A DNA stretch of 64,000 nt from Achatina immaculata (taxonomy: Eukaryota > Mollusca > Gastropoda > Stylommatophora > Achatinidae): contig CM019702.1 in NCBI GenBank assembly GCA_009760885.1, positions 48,221,925-48,285,924 of the forward strand, written 5' to 3'. Within the stretch, counting starts at the first letter, position 1. Each line of letters opens with the position of its first letter. Below the pieces are notes generated by a model. The model was not told the origin of the DNA and made no database searches. It was given only the letters and a program-made list of their open reading frames with translations. A program made the translations under genes and the position numbers. Below, piece after piece: positions 34,839-47,620 of the stretch.

Positions 34839-34949
34839 CATTCTTCCATAAGTCCATGTCCCACCACACGCAGAAACACTTTCCGGTGATTGATTGCGCG
34901 AATCATACTCCGTGAGATCGACACGCTTGGAAGAGTGCGGGCCAGCCTT

Positions 34950-35310
34950 CTCGCGCAGTCTTTAAGTTGCAAGCCTCTACATGGATCTACTGTCCCAGGC
35001 AATGAGCAGACCGACCGGCTGGCAGGATAGGGCCCCCATGCAAACTGTGCTAAGACTGGACAAGCTGGACGTCTCGAAGGCTGTTATCGGCGAATAGTGA
35101 CCAGATGAAGAGCTGGAACAGGATAAAAGCCTTTACATGCACAGAATGAAAGAACTGTGAGTAAAGCAAGACGCAGGAAGAATAACCTCCCCACTGTGGA
35201 CAGAAACAATCAACTCCTGGCAGAGGTAACCAGTTCACACACCCTACATCGGTCACTGGCGAGGGCGGCGGAGCAGATATAGGAATGCCCTGAATGCCTC
35301 TTAAGATCAC
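34950..35310 (+). repeat. Dispersed repeat F, copy 1
   Basis: It aligns with 39711-40417: AGACTGGACAAGCTGGACGTCTC, ACATGCACAGAATGAA, GACAGAAACAATCAACTC, GGAGCAGATATAGGAATG. Identity is moderate. The family is unknown; neither copy has a preserved frame. Confidence 0.6.
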
Positions 35311-36591
35311 ACCACTGCACTGCGCTGTAAAACTATTTTCGGGCTTCCCTACCTTATTCAGCGTTTTTTCTCCGGTGTACCAGTGACATATAACCAGCCG
35401 ACACAAACGCTGGATAACCATGGATAACCTGAACTTAGACATACTCGGGAAAACAAAAACTGGCGTTTTAAACAACATGATAATTCAATACGTCCACTAT
35501 TTCTGGATCTTTGAACTACTTCTACATTCGAAATAACACATGACATTTCACATGAACTGGGAACATCATCCTATCGTGACTTTCACGTGGTTGTGAATTC
35601 ATCGTGTGCACGCAGTCTGTTTTCTCTGAATTAATGTCAGATTTTCAATTAAAATCAACCTTAAGGGACTCTAGCCCTAAACGAATGACAACAAAAACTA
35701 TCTACTCACTTGTTTCTCTGAGTCACATTACTGAAACTCTGCCAGCTATTAAGTCTAGCGCAAATCTAACGCGAAACAGGCACACTAGAGCTCACATCAA
35801 TGAGCCTCAAATCTGTACGGCCACTGGCCGTTTATAACTGAAGCTTTCTCTCAGACCTTGCGACTGTCACATTTCACACAACTCATCGTAATGCACGTCA
35901 GTATTACCACACATCGCTAGACTCGTAAAACTAGCTACTCTGAATAAGCTGCGAAATATCAGAGTGTCGACACACGAAATGTGATCCAGTATGTCACAGG
36001 TGGGACACTCATATGTATTGTCCCCATTAGTGACTTCCTCGACTCCCGCTGGTTCAACGCATATGTTAGGGCATTATATACGTGGTTCGAACTTCTGGTT
36101 ATGGCCAAGTAACCACTGCCGTCTCTGCCCTAACTTCCCTACACATGGGCCCTTTTTGTATTGAGTCTCGGGCTCCTTTTCCCCATCTGGGCCCTGGAGC
36201 ACTCCAGTCGCTGCAGCCGCCCCCTTCCCCCGGACTCTCGCTGGGCCTAGATAGGAATATTTAAAATGTCACTGACGAAGAATGCTTACAATATTCGTCA
36301 ATACTCTTCATTCTGGCTGAAACAGTGAAAGTAAACAACGCAATGTAACTTAACCTACAGCTTAGTTTTAGATAGGCAGAATTTTCAACAGCAGCAGCAA
36401 CAACAACAACAAAAATCAATGAAATTAATTTCCACTGTAAATAGTCACAGATCACAGGATACGATCTTGTCACATTTTTCTTGAACGTTACCGACAGAAA
36501 GCCACAGGCAAGTCAATGTGTCCGAAAGGTATTTTCGCTATCAGCCTCAAGTTCGGACTGTGCAACTCCGATCTTAGGAATATCACGGGCC
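35311..36591. other. Unassigned intergenic sequence
   Basis: No recognised gene or element. A short (CAA)n lies at 36395-36413. Confidence 0.5.
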
Positions 36592-36604
36592 TTATGAGAA
36601 AAGA

Positions 36605-36813
36605 TTTCGAATCCTGCCGGAGGCATCCCAGTCACCCAGCTGTAGAAATGGTTACCCGACTTCTTCTGGAGTTGGGAAAGGAAAGGCGGCCAGGAGTGAT
36701 ACTGACCATATCACCCTCTAGTGTGCTGACAGGTCAAGGAAAATATGGGCACTAACACCATATCCCTATGTGCCTCTAAGGCATGAGAGGATTACCTTTA
36801 CCTTTACCTTTTT
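36605..36813 (+). mobile_element. SINE1, 5'-truncated, 13-bp TSD
   Basis: It begins within the B box (TTCGAATCCTGCCGGAGGC) and is otherwise almost identical to 47890-48090, ending with TTACCTTTACCTTTACC. Perfect 13-bp repeats TTATGAGAAAAGA flank it (36592-36604, 36814-36826). A recent insertion lacking the A box, so not transcribable from its own promoter. Confidence 0.9.
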
Positions 36814-36826
36814 TTATGAGAAAAGA

Positions 36827-38921
36827 CAGTTTTATGTTCACCTGAAACAACTGTATGATAATAACCACGTCTCTATATGACTGCCCGAGGGCAGCTGGAG
36901 TATTACAAGGAGACTGCAACATATCGGTCTTTGCTGTGGCACTTTGGTTAAAAAGCGTTCATCACTTTTTTTGTGGCAGAGGCGCTTCCAGAGCATCTAC
37001 AACCTGCCCACAGTTAGTTGTTCACGAGTAAACCACTCCTCGATCTGGTCATCTCTTGTGTTTACTTTCATAACATAACGAGTCAGCGTTGCTTTATTAT
37101 TTTTTTAAAGACAATTTGTGCTGTTATTTCTTTCAACAAGGGTTCTTATCCCTTCTACAAATATAATCTTCTGGATAAAATTGCCCAATGAGTCTCCATA
37201 TCCCCTTATAGACTGTTCAGTGCCTTCACTCTCCTGCGATTATCCAATATATCCCCATACTACTTATGGCCTAGTCATTATGTCTCCACACCCTCTTCGC
37301 AAAGGCATCATCATCATCATCATCATCCCCAGGCCTGTTAGGTACCATTATAAAAGGTAAAATTCCCGTTTACATTTCAATAGGGCATAGTATGGCTTGA
37401 GAAACGTGAATACCCTGATTTTGCTTTTCATATTGATAGTCAGGAACAGAACAACTGAAAGAAAACTCTGATCTAACAACCGCTTTTTTTCCCTTCTTCT
37501 CTTTTTTTTACTGCTGTTTATAGCTCGAGTTTTCCATCCACGTCATCACTGATCACGTTAACCGGCAATTATCGGTAAATTTCCGATTTAAAACGAGAAA
37601 AAAACCGAAACTTTTGGAGGTCGTCGGTTGCTGTAACCATCTTATATTATCAAAAACTTGGTAAAAAAGCAACCAGTGTAATTGGCTGAAGGATAATCGG
37701 GCCAGTTAGGTTGACGATGCTTGATTTGCATGGGGGAGATTCAACCAATTTTTCCCCTAATTCAGCATATGAGCACGTTGTAAAGATTAAGTCTCGCCGC
37801 AAATAAGATAATAAGAAAATTTCGCACGAAAATTTAATTCCCACTCATGTTTGTAAAATATGTTTAATTTTACATTAAAAAAAAAGAACTATAAAGTGCC
37901 AAATAGTGTAATAAGCAAAACCGGTATTTCGAAAGTACTTCATGCAAAGTGAAAGATAGGTACAGCTGTACCAGTTTCAGTAAATCCTAGGGCAATCCCT
38001 GCACAACATATGGTTCCCATACCCTCAAAGGCTTAGAACCATTGACTTCGGATGATAACCCATAAATCATTTTCATATCTCTCTCTCTCTCTCTCTCTCC
38101 CTTCCTCCCTCTCTCTCTCCATTCTAAAACATCCACTTTTCACAAAAACAAAACCGGTTTCAATGGATAATTGAAGATATAATGACATATCATGGAATAT
38201 TTGCCTGAATGTATACACATAAGCTCATTATTACCCTAGAAATGCCCGGGCTCAGCCTCATATATTGACTTGCAAACATCACTCTGCCTCAGCAACAACA
38301 ACAAAAATATCCTTTCATGTTCTCTTCAATGTCTCTCTTTCACGAAGACGGGCGTCCATGAACATCGCGCTTATAAGAAGGATTTTAATATTAAAAAAGA
38401 ATAGCAGTCGACAACAGGAAACTGACAATGAAAGACAGTAAAATATTTGTTAAAAGCGAAGACAAGACAGGCAGCCTTAATGATTGATATGTAGACTTGG
38501 CAAAGAACCGGCAAACAGATATTCAGACAGCCGAAAGAATTTGTGAGAAGGACAACACATGACGATGCAATTCTGACTGATACGTACACTCAACGAAATG
38601 CTGGGTATATGGAAGCCTTGATAGGCAGACGGGCATTAGAGGTAAATAATCAAATGGAAAGATAAGAGACAATGCTGTTATGTACATACCGAAACACAAG
38701 CAAACATACAACGGCTTACATGGATAATATGGGAACTTGTCTTGTGGCATCATTAACGTTCAGATACATGAAGTCATTCAGCGCAACAATGTCTAGCCAC
38801 AGAATTTAAGTCACCCTTACGGACGGGTCCGTTACCAGAGCACATCTTAGTGGTCGGGGGGGGGGGGGTCATCAGAAATAACAGATGAGGAAAGAGCAGT
38901 TTCATATGACATCACAACTGG
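36827..38921. other. Unassigned intergenic sequence
   Basis: No recognised gene. (CAT)n at 37306-37326, CT repeat at 38079-38120 and poly-G near 38858-38868. Confidence 0.5.
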
Positions 38922-39627
38922 TGGTATGAGGACAGTATTCCACGCAGCCAAGGTTGCAATAGCTCAGCCGTCTGGCGGTATGAGGACAGTATTCCACGCA
39001 GCCACGGTTGCAATAGCTCAGCCGTCTGGCGGTATGAGGACAGTATTCCACGGAGCCACGGTTGCAATAGCTCAGCCGTCTGGCGGTATGAGGACAGTAT
39101 TCCACGCAGCCACGGTTACAATAGCTCAGCCGTCTGGCGGTATGAGGACAGTATTCCACGCAGCCACGGTTGCAATAGCTCAGCCGTCTGGCGGTATGAG
39201 GACAGTATTCCACGCAGCCACGGTTGCAATAGCTCAGCCGTCTGGCGGTATGAGGACAGTATTCCACGCAGCCACGGCTGCAATAGCTCAGCCGTCTGGC
39301 GGTATGAGGACAGTATTCCACGCAGCCACGGTTGCAATAGCTCAGCCGTCTGGCGGTATGAGGACAGTATTCCACGCAGCCACGGTTGCAATAGCTCAGC
39401 CGTCTGGCGGTATGAGGACAGTATTCCACGCAGCCACGGCTGCAATAGCTCAGCCGTCTGGCGGTATGAGGACAGTATTCCACGCAGCCACGGTTGCAAT
39501 AGCTCAGCCGTCTGGCGGTATGAGGACAGTATTCCACGCAGCCACGGCTGCAATAGCTCAGCCGTCTGGCGGTATGAGGACAGTATTCCACGCAGCCACG
39601 GTTGCAATAGCTCAGCCGTCTGAACAG
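38922..39627. repeat. 54-bp minisatellite, 13 copies, highly homogeneous
   Basis: Thirteen head-to-tail 54-bp units containing GGTATGAGGACAGTATTCCA and GCAATAGCTCAGCCGTCTGG. Units differ at only a few sites (GTT/GCT in the middle; single changes in units 1, 3 and 4). The period equals 18 codons, so long frames stay open on both strands (plus 38926-39678, 250 codons; minus 38902-39639, 245 codons; minus 39116-39607). The symmetric openness argues for a satellite rather than a protein gene. Confidence 0.92.
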
Positions 39628-39710
39628 CAAATACACCACGCGGTCAAAGTGACTAACTCAAAGAAGCGCACTTTGTAAGATTGACAGAGGCTTGCTTTAC
39701 AGGGAGTGGA

Positions 39711-40417
39711 TCAGCCTACTCGCAGATTCGCGGACTCTCAAACAGCAAGCCTGGCGTGCATCTGCTGTCCTGGGAACGCCAGGGGTTCAAGAAGATGAGC
39801 GGTCCGGCAAGCTACCTGGAAGGTGTCCCCACGGCAAGGAGTGCCCAGACTGGACAAATCTGACGTCTCAGGCGGCGGCGGACAAATGATTCGGGGACAG
39901 AGAGTTGAGATCAGAGAACAATTCCCCCCTACATCCGTAGAATGAAGGAAGTGGCGGTGAGGCAAGGTGAGACAAGAATAAGTCTACGGACAGGAACGAT
40001 GAAGCCACAATCAACGCACGAAAGGGACAACCAATTTATACATCTTACACTGTTTACTGGAGCGCATACAAATGTCCACATATAGGAAGCAACGAGTCTT
40101 TCGCTAGATAATGTAACAGAATACAGTACGGCATGATTAAAACTCGAAAGAAAAAAACACAGACAAAGCACTCTGAGAGAAAGAAAACTGACAAGAGAAT
40201 TACCTGGGACTTGAACCACGGACTCCGCTGAGGCAAGCCACGACAGAACTGTGCACTGATAACAGTTGATTACAAATGTACTGTTCTCTCGTGGCTAGAC
40301 GGTAGTTCGTCCTACCGGATTCGGTGGTTTAAGTCCCGGGTAATTCTTTTACTGGAACGGGCATCGGAGCAGACATGGGAATGTCCTGACTGCGGGTGGA
40401 CGCTACCTCCTCGAGTC
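39711..40417 (+). repeat. Dispersed repeat F, copy 2 (interrupted)
   Basis: Homologous to 34950-35310 in order and orientation. It is split by the SINE3 foldback at 40065-40347, after which the homology resumes at GGCATCGGAGCAGACATGGG. Confidence 0.6.
40065..40347 (+). mobile_element. SINE3 foldback, copy 2
   Basis: The left arm carries an inverted body plus head (complement around 40165-40245, including an inverted B box in GGGACTTGAACCAC). A spacer AACAGTTGATTACAAATGTAC precedes the right head, with A box TGGCTAGACGG (40292-40302) and degenerate B box GGTTTAAGTCCC. Flanks TTTACTGGAGCG (40053-40064) and TTTACTGGAACG (40348-40359) agree at 11 of 12 positions. The right arm is truncated soon after the B box. 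Confidence 0.7.
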
Positions 40418-41434
40418 AACCAATGAATCAGCAGGCAGAACGACGGACAAATGAACAAGACAGACAAGAAAAAGATGGGCAAAATTTTACAAATATAGCT
40501 CATAAAACGAACAAAATGACAAGAAGACTTTATCTTTCCTCTCTTCCATACGCTTCGATCTCTGCAATTACAAACACCTTTATCGATACTGATCCAGATT
40601 CCGAATACAATACGTACATCCGCTCTTAAAATAAGTACATTTTAAGAAGGAAAAGAAGAACATACAACATAACAAAATGCTATTATGTCCCCGAGGTAAA
40701 AGGTTGTAAATTTATTCTCGTCTTACTAAGGCTTAAAAAATGGCAAGAAAATTACAAAACATGAAACAATAACGACGAAACAAATTAGAAAAGAGCTGAA
40801 AAGAAAACAAAAAAGCCCTTCTAGAAGAGGATACTCCGTGGGACTACAGGCTATTGAAACAGATCCCCGTTTTAAGGAATCTGCGTAGTAGAATTATACA
40901 CCCCAAAATACAGAGAGAAGGACAACGAAAGAAAAAAAGGAAGGAAACGATATACAGCACAAAAGACAACGAATCCTAAAGCCTTGACCTTACATTAAGT
41001 GACTCCCCTGTTTTGGAAACAGAAACCCGAAACCAGAACAAGCTTATTATGGTGCTCTGAACTGGTTGTCTTCTACAAATTGTATAATTATCTCATCAGA
41101 TTTTGATCTCCCGTTCACGAAGAACTCCAGATTTAGCTCTGTGTATAACATATGGAATCGAGGATTAGAGACAACGGAAGTGAAGTCACTGCAGCCAATC
41201 TTTATCATCTTTTCAAGTCTTTCTTTTCACGCTTTAAATCTGAGGGGACATTCTGCAATTCGGTCTGTGATGATCCATCAGAATTTATATTGTTTGCTCT
41301 AACACTTTTATTTTAATATCGTTCATTCGTAATTGCTCTTACATTTTTTTTTCTATATCCTTCTCTTTTCCTCATAAACATCGCCTGCTTTTGTTAGTTT
41401 CTGTGGGGTATGCAATGTATGTTGCCAATGCTGC
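40418..41434. other. Unassigned intergenic sequence
   Basis: No gene or recognised repeat. A-rich at 40640-40960. Confidence 0.5.
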
Positions 41435-41500
41435 TGCTGCTGCTGATGATGATGATGCTGATGCTGATGATGATGATATGATGATGATGATATTCAAACG
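41435..41500. repeat. (GAT/GCT)n trinucleotide repeat
   Basis: GCTGCTGCTGCTGATGATGATG-type repeat. A shorter GATGATGAT tract also occurs at 5347-5372. Confidence 0.85.
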
Positions 41501-41624
41501 GATTTATATCATAGAATGTAAACATTAAATGAGATTATACAAGGGGCAATGTGACCCAGAAGCCCATGGTTTTTGTTCCAAATGAAGTGATGATGACATT
41601 AATTAAGTGACTCACCGGCCGATA

Positions 41625-41700
41625 ACTAAATAGCTAGCTAAATAACTAACTAATTAAATAAATAAATAACCATTTAATAGCATACTACTTTAAGTATCTA

Positions 41701-41742
<42 letters not shown>

Positions 41743-42945
41743 CCTTAAGTGCCCAAGGCTCTTGAGGTTTTCCACAAATCCCTGTCCTTTGCCTTTTTTT
41801 CTGCTCTTGCCCAGGTGAGCCCTCTATTGCTCAACATCCTTTCTGTTGTTCTTCTCCACGTCTCTTTTGGTCTACCCTTACTTCTGCTCCCCTGTGGTGT
41901 CCATCTTAGTGCTATTTTTGGTAGTGAATTGCCAGTCATTCGGAGCACATGTTCCAACCATCGCCGGCGTCTTTCCTCAATAACTGCTGTCAGTGGCTTC
42001 ATCTGCATTTCTGCCAACAAGATGTTATTTCTCACGGTGTGTGGTGAAAATATTTTTCTAATTCTTCGTAAACATTTAGTCTGGAAAGAATTCAGCTTGT
42101 TTCCTATGGTTCTGGTGATTTTCCAGCATTCACTTCCATAGAATAGTACACTTAGAACTCTTAAATATCCTGATTTTCATATCCATGCTTAGTTTTTTTT
42201 TTATTTCAATATAGTCTGCAGCATTGCAAAAGCCTGGTTTGCTCTAGTAAGTTTGCTGTTGATGTCCTCTGTGCTGTTTCCATTTTCTACTACTCTACTG
42301 CCAAGATATACAAATTCGTTGACCTCCTCCACTAACTTGCTATCTACTCTGAGTACATTTCTGTTGTTCACATTTTGCTTCGTTAACTTTGTCTTTCCTA
42401 AGTTGGTCTTTAGTCCTATGTTGTTTGCATCTAACTACTTATAACTAGCTATCTAACTGTTTAAGTAACTAGCTAACTACGTAACTACCTAATTATATAA
42501 CTAGCTAATTAACTACTTAACCAGCTACCTAATTATTTAACTAGCTAACTAGCTACTTAACTAACTGAGACTTAAACTAACTGGCTAGCTAACTAACTAC
42601 TTAATGAATTAATAAAAAAACTTACCTAATCGGGTAACAAATTAGCTAATTGTATAGTTACATATCTAACTACTTAACTTATTTAGCTAACTAACAACTT
42701 AGCCAAATTGCTAACTAACTATTTAACTAATTAAATAACTCCTGAAATAATTACCTAATTAACAACTTTGACCAGCTAACTCACTGCGCAACTAATCAGC
42801 TAACTAATAACTAAATAGCTAAATGACTACGTAACTAATGAGCTACTTACTAAACCGAAGTTGCTATCCATTTATTTAACTATCCAACTAACTAGCTAAC
42901 TCATTACTCAACTAACTAAAGAAATTGTAAAAAAAAACTACTAAG
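41625..42945. repeat. Degenerate (AACT)n-type array, split by LINE-D
   Basis: AACTAACTAGCTAA-like, roughly 4-bp periodic sequence at 41625-41695 resumes at 42430-42945. The interruption is the LINE-D copy 41703-42428, so one array was split. No coding. Confidence 0.75.
41703..42428 (-). mobile_element. LINE-D (RTE-like), 726 bp, CT/GA-tailed
   Basis: The minus strand encodes the end of a LINE polyprotein: EVNEFVYLGSRVVENGNSTED, then CLRRIRKIFSPHTVRNNILL, RRRRWLEHVLRMTGNSLPKI, GRPKETWRRTTERML and LTWARAEKKAKDRDLWK. A frameshift and stop lie near 42190-42210. The element's 3' end is a GA run (CT at 41703-41739 on the plus strand). Flanks ATCTAAC (41696-41702, 42429-42435) form a 7-bp duplication. 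The open frame 41745-42035 is the conserved tail. Confidence 0.85.
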
Positions 42946-43005
42946 CTGACTAACTGGAAAAAAAAATTGCCGGATATTCATGACTAAGACCACGGCGGTT
43001 GCCAT

Positions 43006-43175
43006 TCTCACTTTCAAACCGCAATTTTTATCCTCTTCTACCCATTCTCACGAGAACTTTCATCTCGCAATTTTTATCCCCTTCCTGCCATTCTCATGAG
43101 AACTTTCATCTCGCAATTTTTATCCTCTTCTACCCATTCTCACGAGAACTTTCATCTCGCAATTTTTATCCTCCT
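43006..43175. repeat. 46-bp tandem repeat (~3.7 copies)
   Basis: Units contain CATTCTCACGAGAACTTTCA and TCTCGCAATTTTTATCC. The first unit is degenerate. Confidence 0.85.
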
Positions 43176-43785
43176 CTTCTTGACATCTCACAATATTCCA
43201 TCCTTTGATAATTCGAGCCCTTTTGATGTATCTCTTCACTGTCACACGCATAATCTCCGTACGTTATAACAGCACATAGCACAACAATGTAAAAATGAAA
43301 GGCAAAACGTGTATTACACCTTAGAACAAACGAGCACTTATCCCGACTAATGTAACACATGAGCTCAAAGAACGTTTCATGAACAATGCACCAAAGCGTT
43401 GGAGAGGGAGGAAAGGGAAAACGGGAAATCAAAAGAAAATTGCAATCCTCGTATTTAACAGCAGCTTTCTGGAAACAAAATGGAAAACAACAAATCAAAA
43501 CAAAACAGGAAACACAAGACTCCAACAGTATATGTACGTTGATGAAACTAAATGAGAAATGAAAATTGAATGAATGTATCGATGCTTTTTTTTAACGGTT
43601 TAAGCAAAATGATAAGCAGTAACGACACCACGGGCTGGTTGGGGGGGGGGGAATTGAGGGGGAATAAACAAGTGTTAATGACCATTTACACTTCAGACCA
43701 TCACATTACACGAAAGACATACAAACGTTTTGTTATCATTCATGACAGCCGCTATCCTTTACCGGAACTGAAGCAATGCCTTTTT
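43176..43785. other. Unassigned intergenic sequence
   Basis: The minus frame 43166-43525 (119 codons) has no domain I recognise. Poly-G at about 43639-43648. Confidence 0.5.
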
Positions 43786-43796
43786 TTAACGTAACT

Positions 43797-44419
43797 CAGT
43801 CATTTGCATGTGACTTGCGGAAATTTGCCTCCCTAACAGCACTCCTGTAGGTCTCTCGGTTGTATGCAAGATGCTGATGCAACCATTTGCAGATTATCAA
43901 CGATATATTGCAGCGATCTTCGCCTTGGTCTTCCTCTCTTTCTTTTTCCCATTATAGATCCTTCCAAGGCGGTCTTATCTTCGTCATGACATTTAATGTG
44001 TCCAAAATATTTAAGTTTTCTCTCTTTAATCCTCTTTACTAGCCAGCTTTCTTCAATATTATGTTTTTGTAGTATAGATATATTTGTTCTTTTTTTTTGT
44101 GTCCATGATATTTGAAGAACTGTTCTGTAGCATTTACATTCAAAGGCATTTATGTGTTTCTCCGCTGTTTTGTTAAGTGTCCAGGTCTCATAGGTATATG
44201 TTGCGATGGGAAGGACGCATGCCCTTAAAAATTATATTTTTGTAGTTCTGTCTGTTCCCTTCCACAGCTTCTTTAGTTGTTTTACTTTCTGAAGAATGAC
44301 AGATGTCCTCCTTTTAATTTCCCTCATTGTATCTCCATTATTAGGTAGTAGTGATCCAAGATATTCAAAACTCTCCACTTCTTCCAATTTTTCCTCATTG
44401 ATAAATATTTCATATATAC
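43797..44419 (-). mobile_element. LINE-A 5'-truncated copy, 11-bp TSD
   Basis: The minus strand encodes LINE-A from the region after the reverse transcriptase core (EEVESFEYLGSLLPNN-like) to the C-terminus, with several frame breaks (for example an expanded poly-T at 44092-44100). Perfect 11-bp repeats TTAACGTAACT flank it (43786-43796 and 44420-44430). Inactive. Confidence 0.9.
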
Positions 44420-44430
44420 TTAACGTAACT

Positions 44431-47185
44431 AAATAGTCAAATATGACGGTTTTACTCTACGAACTCTCAACTATGTAAGGCAGCATATCACTACAATTGT
44501 TTTTCCTTAAATCATTTAAAACGGCTCTTGGTAGTATAAAGGTCAGTGTGCTTCCAGGTCATGCAGACCTTTGGCTACAGACATCTGGTTCATCCAGTGC
44601 ACGGGTTGTTTCCTATGTTTTGAACAACAAGCCACAAAATGATTGTTTATTTCAGAACAAGGAGAAGTGGCAAGTTAGCTGAAACGGAATAGATTTCCGG
44701 ATGCTGGCGACTTCTCAGTAATCTCTCACTGAACTGAACGAACACTCAGAACCTTATCCCATTCTAAACAATGCCCTTTGTGAACATCTGAAATAAGACA
44801 ACAGTCTGCATTCTTTCGAACAGTGCAGAGAGGTACAGGATGGTCTTGCCTAGATCTCGATGTATGACCATTATAGGGATGTCCAGCTGGATGTCACATG
44901 CTACCCCTGCTATTTTCTCTTGCGGCCCTAGAGGATATTTAGGAAATGTTCTTTATCTTATTAAAACTGAGAACAATAGCCAAGGAATGAGGAATTTTAT
45001 TTGTATGCTGCGGAAGAAAGAGATCACCTTAGCTTAAGCTAGTTGTGATGCAGTCACCAGTAAAATTCCCTACAACTTGTGTAATTCGACAATACTTGAT
45101 TCATTTAGGCGATGGCCCGAAACTTCGCCTCGTGGATTCAGTTGTGGCCCTTAGACCACTTTAAGAGGGACATCCCTGCCGTAAAACAATCATTCACGCA
45201 CTCTGCGACTCTCATATATGCATCATCTTTTTTTTTTTTAAACAGACAAATATGACAGCATGGAAAACGCAAGGGATGATGATAGATTATCTTGGGAAAT
45301 AAGCATTAAATGAGATCAGTAATGCAGAAAGCTGGTAAAACTCTTCACGAGCTCCCATTAAATAATTTTCTATGAGAAATTTCTTCATGGTATGTAGATG
45401 AAATCAAGCAGCATACATTAAGAATGGGACCAAGCTACAGCGTATTTGTTCATTTCCTGGTCTCTAGTTTAAAAACAAAACTCTCAAAGAACGTCTAGAA
45501 ATCAGGTATCCAGTTAGTCTGCGACCAGTCTACGGAGTATTTAATGATTTCCTGGACTCTGTCTATTAATCTGGAAGAAACTGTACCACCAGGTGGGGGT
45601 AAGCGGGATCCCTACTCACTGGCAGAACTGATCTGATAACAGCCTGTTTACGTATTCTCCCGGAGGAGACTAGAAAGTGGTTTTAGCCTGCTGAAACTTC
45701 CATGTTATCTCTTGAACGGTCATCCCTACTCCACGTACCTGCAGGGTTGTCTGGGAAGACACACCAAACAGGATGTACCGCGACATATGAACAATCGAGG
45801 CAGGGGTAAGCTATGAGAACAAATGACAATAAAAAAAAAACCTGATTCGGACCGATTCCCCAGCACGACCCCAAACAAATCCTTGACGCTGTACTCCCGG
45901 AATAGAGGCAAACAAAAGGATTGTGTGTTGTAACAAAAACAAAAAAAGAAAGTAATGAAACGAAAACAGCAATATATTGCAGAGCAAAATCAACGCTGGT
46001 TTTGATTGCCTATACACCAAAATGTCAGGATATAAGGAGTTATAAACTTTATACACAAGGGAACAAAACACATGTATATATATATATACACACACACAAA
46101 ATGTATTGACATTGAAACGTCAAAACCTAGTGCAAATATTTCTGCAGGAAAGGCATTCATTATTTTATGTTATTCGGTGACGTCACGATATATTTTCATC
46201 TAAAATAATTACTAGCTCAGGGCTAAAGAAATTTTATCCATTTTACGACAATAAAAACGACCCCCAATCGTCCGTGTGTTCTTTGTCTTGTTGGAAATTT
46301 TAAAAAAAAAAAAACAAACAAACAAACATTACTCGCATGAAAATATTCTCCTTTGTCGTTCGCCCTGATATAGCTCACATAATCAGGAAAGCTTTTATCT
46401 TTGAATTCATCTGACTAGCAAATACAATTTTTAAAAGGGAAAGAAATGGAATGTGAATGTGAATTTCGTGTACAAAGAAGGAGGAAGAGGTAAAGGAGAG
46501 AAAAGACACGAAACAGTGAATGGAAAGAAAGAAAGAAAGAAAGAAAGACGACAAGCAGAATAAAGAGTAAAACAAGAAGCAACATTTCTGATAAGACAAA
46601 AGTTCGGACTTTTAAAAAACAGAACCACGGAGAAAGCCCTCTCCAACTCCTCCCCCCTGGTCTGATCTTCCTTAAACTGACTTCCTTCATGTGCATATAT
46701 CAGCAGGAGTATCAATATCTTTTTGCATATGAGGAACATAAATAAGCACAAGTTAATCAGCAGATATAAAATACTGGGCAGAAATTCATTATCTTGGATA
46801 GTTTTCCAAACGCCAATACACAGAGGTCGTGAAGTACATCAAAAGTGGCCCTCGCTGACTTAATATTTGCCAGGATATATCAAAATCAATATCTGATAAT
46901 GAAAGCTAAAAAAAAAAAATCTACTTGTTAGAGAAATCACCTGGTACTGATAGTGTACTCAATGAGATTTTGGGGCTTCTTTTTCCTGATGATGCGGAAA
47001 AGTTACTGAACAAATGATAGAGAAAGGCGATTAGGATTACATATAGTAACACAATGTAATCTCTATGTTCCGACAAAGATCTTATTTTTCTTTATGTTCT
47101 ATTTTTCTAGAACTGCGAACCTGGTGTTTTTTGTTTTTTTTTTCACTTAAATCTCCATTTTAATAATGAAGATGTGAAATGTGAA

Positions 47186-47189
<4 letters not shown>
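44431..47189. other. Unassigned intergenic sequence
   Basis: No supported gene. Simple repeats: poly-T 45231-45240, (TA)/(CA) 46074-46098, (AAAC)n 46303-46325, GAAA 46526-46547. Small open frames lack domains. Confidence 0.5.
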
Positions 47190-47224
<35 letters not shown>

Positions 47225-47585
47225 ATATCTCTCTCTCTCTCTGATAAAAAGTAGAAGTAGTAAAAGTAGTAGTAGTAGTGGTGGTGGTGGTGGTGGTGGT
47301 GGCTACAGTGGTAGCAGTAGTAGTGAAAGTGGTTACAGTGGTAATAATAGTAATAGCAGAGTAGCAGTAGCTGTATTACTTGTAGTAGCAGCAGTTACAG
47401 TGGTATTAGTAGTAGAAGAAGTAGTAGCAGTATTACCAGCAATAGTAGTTACTTGTGTTTGTGGTGGTGGTGGTAGTAGTAATAGTGCTGGTCATGGCAA
47501 TAGCAGCAGTAGTAGTAGCTACAGTGGTAAGAGTAGCAGCAGTATTAGCAGTAATAATTACTGTGGTAGCAGTAGCCGCAGTACC

Positions 47586-47620
<35 letters not shown>

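Noticed and set aside
38922..39627. CRISPR array
   Set aside because: Whole units repeat with no variable spacers; the same holds for the 37-, 52- and 32-bp arrays.
38902..39678. Repeat proteins of 250 and 245 codons
   Set aside because: Both strands are equally open because the 54-bp unit is a multiple of three and stop-free; no start or promoter context favours one.
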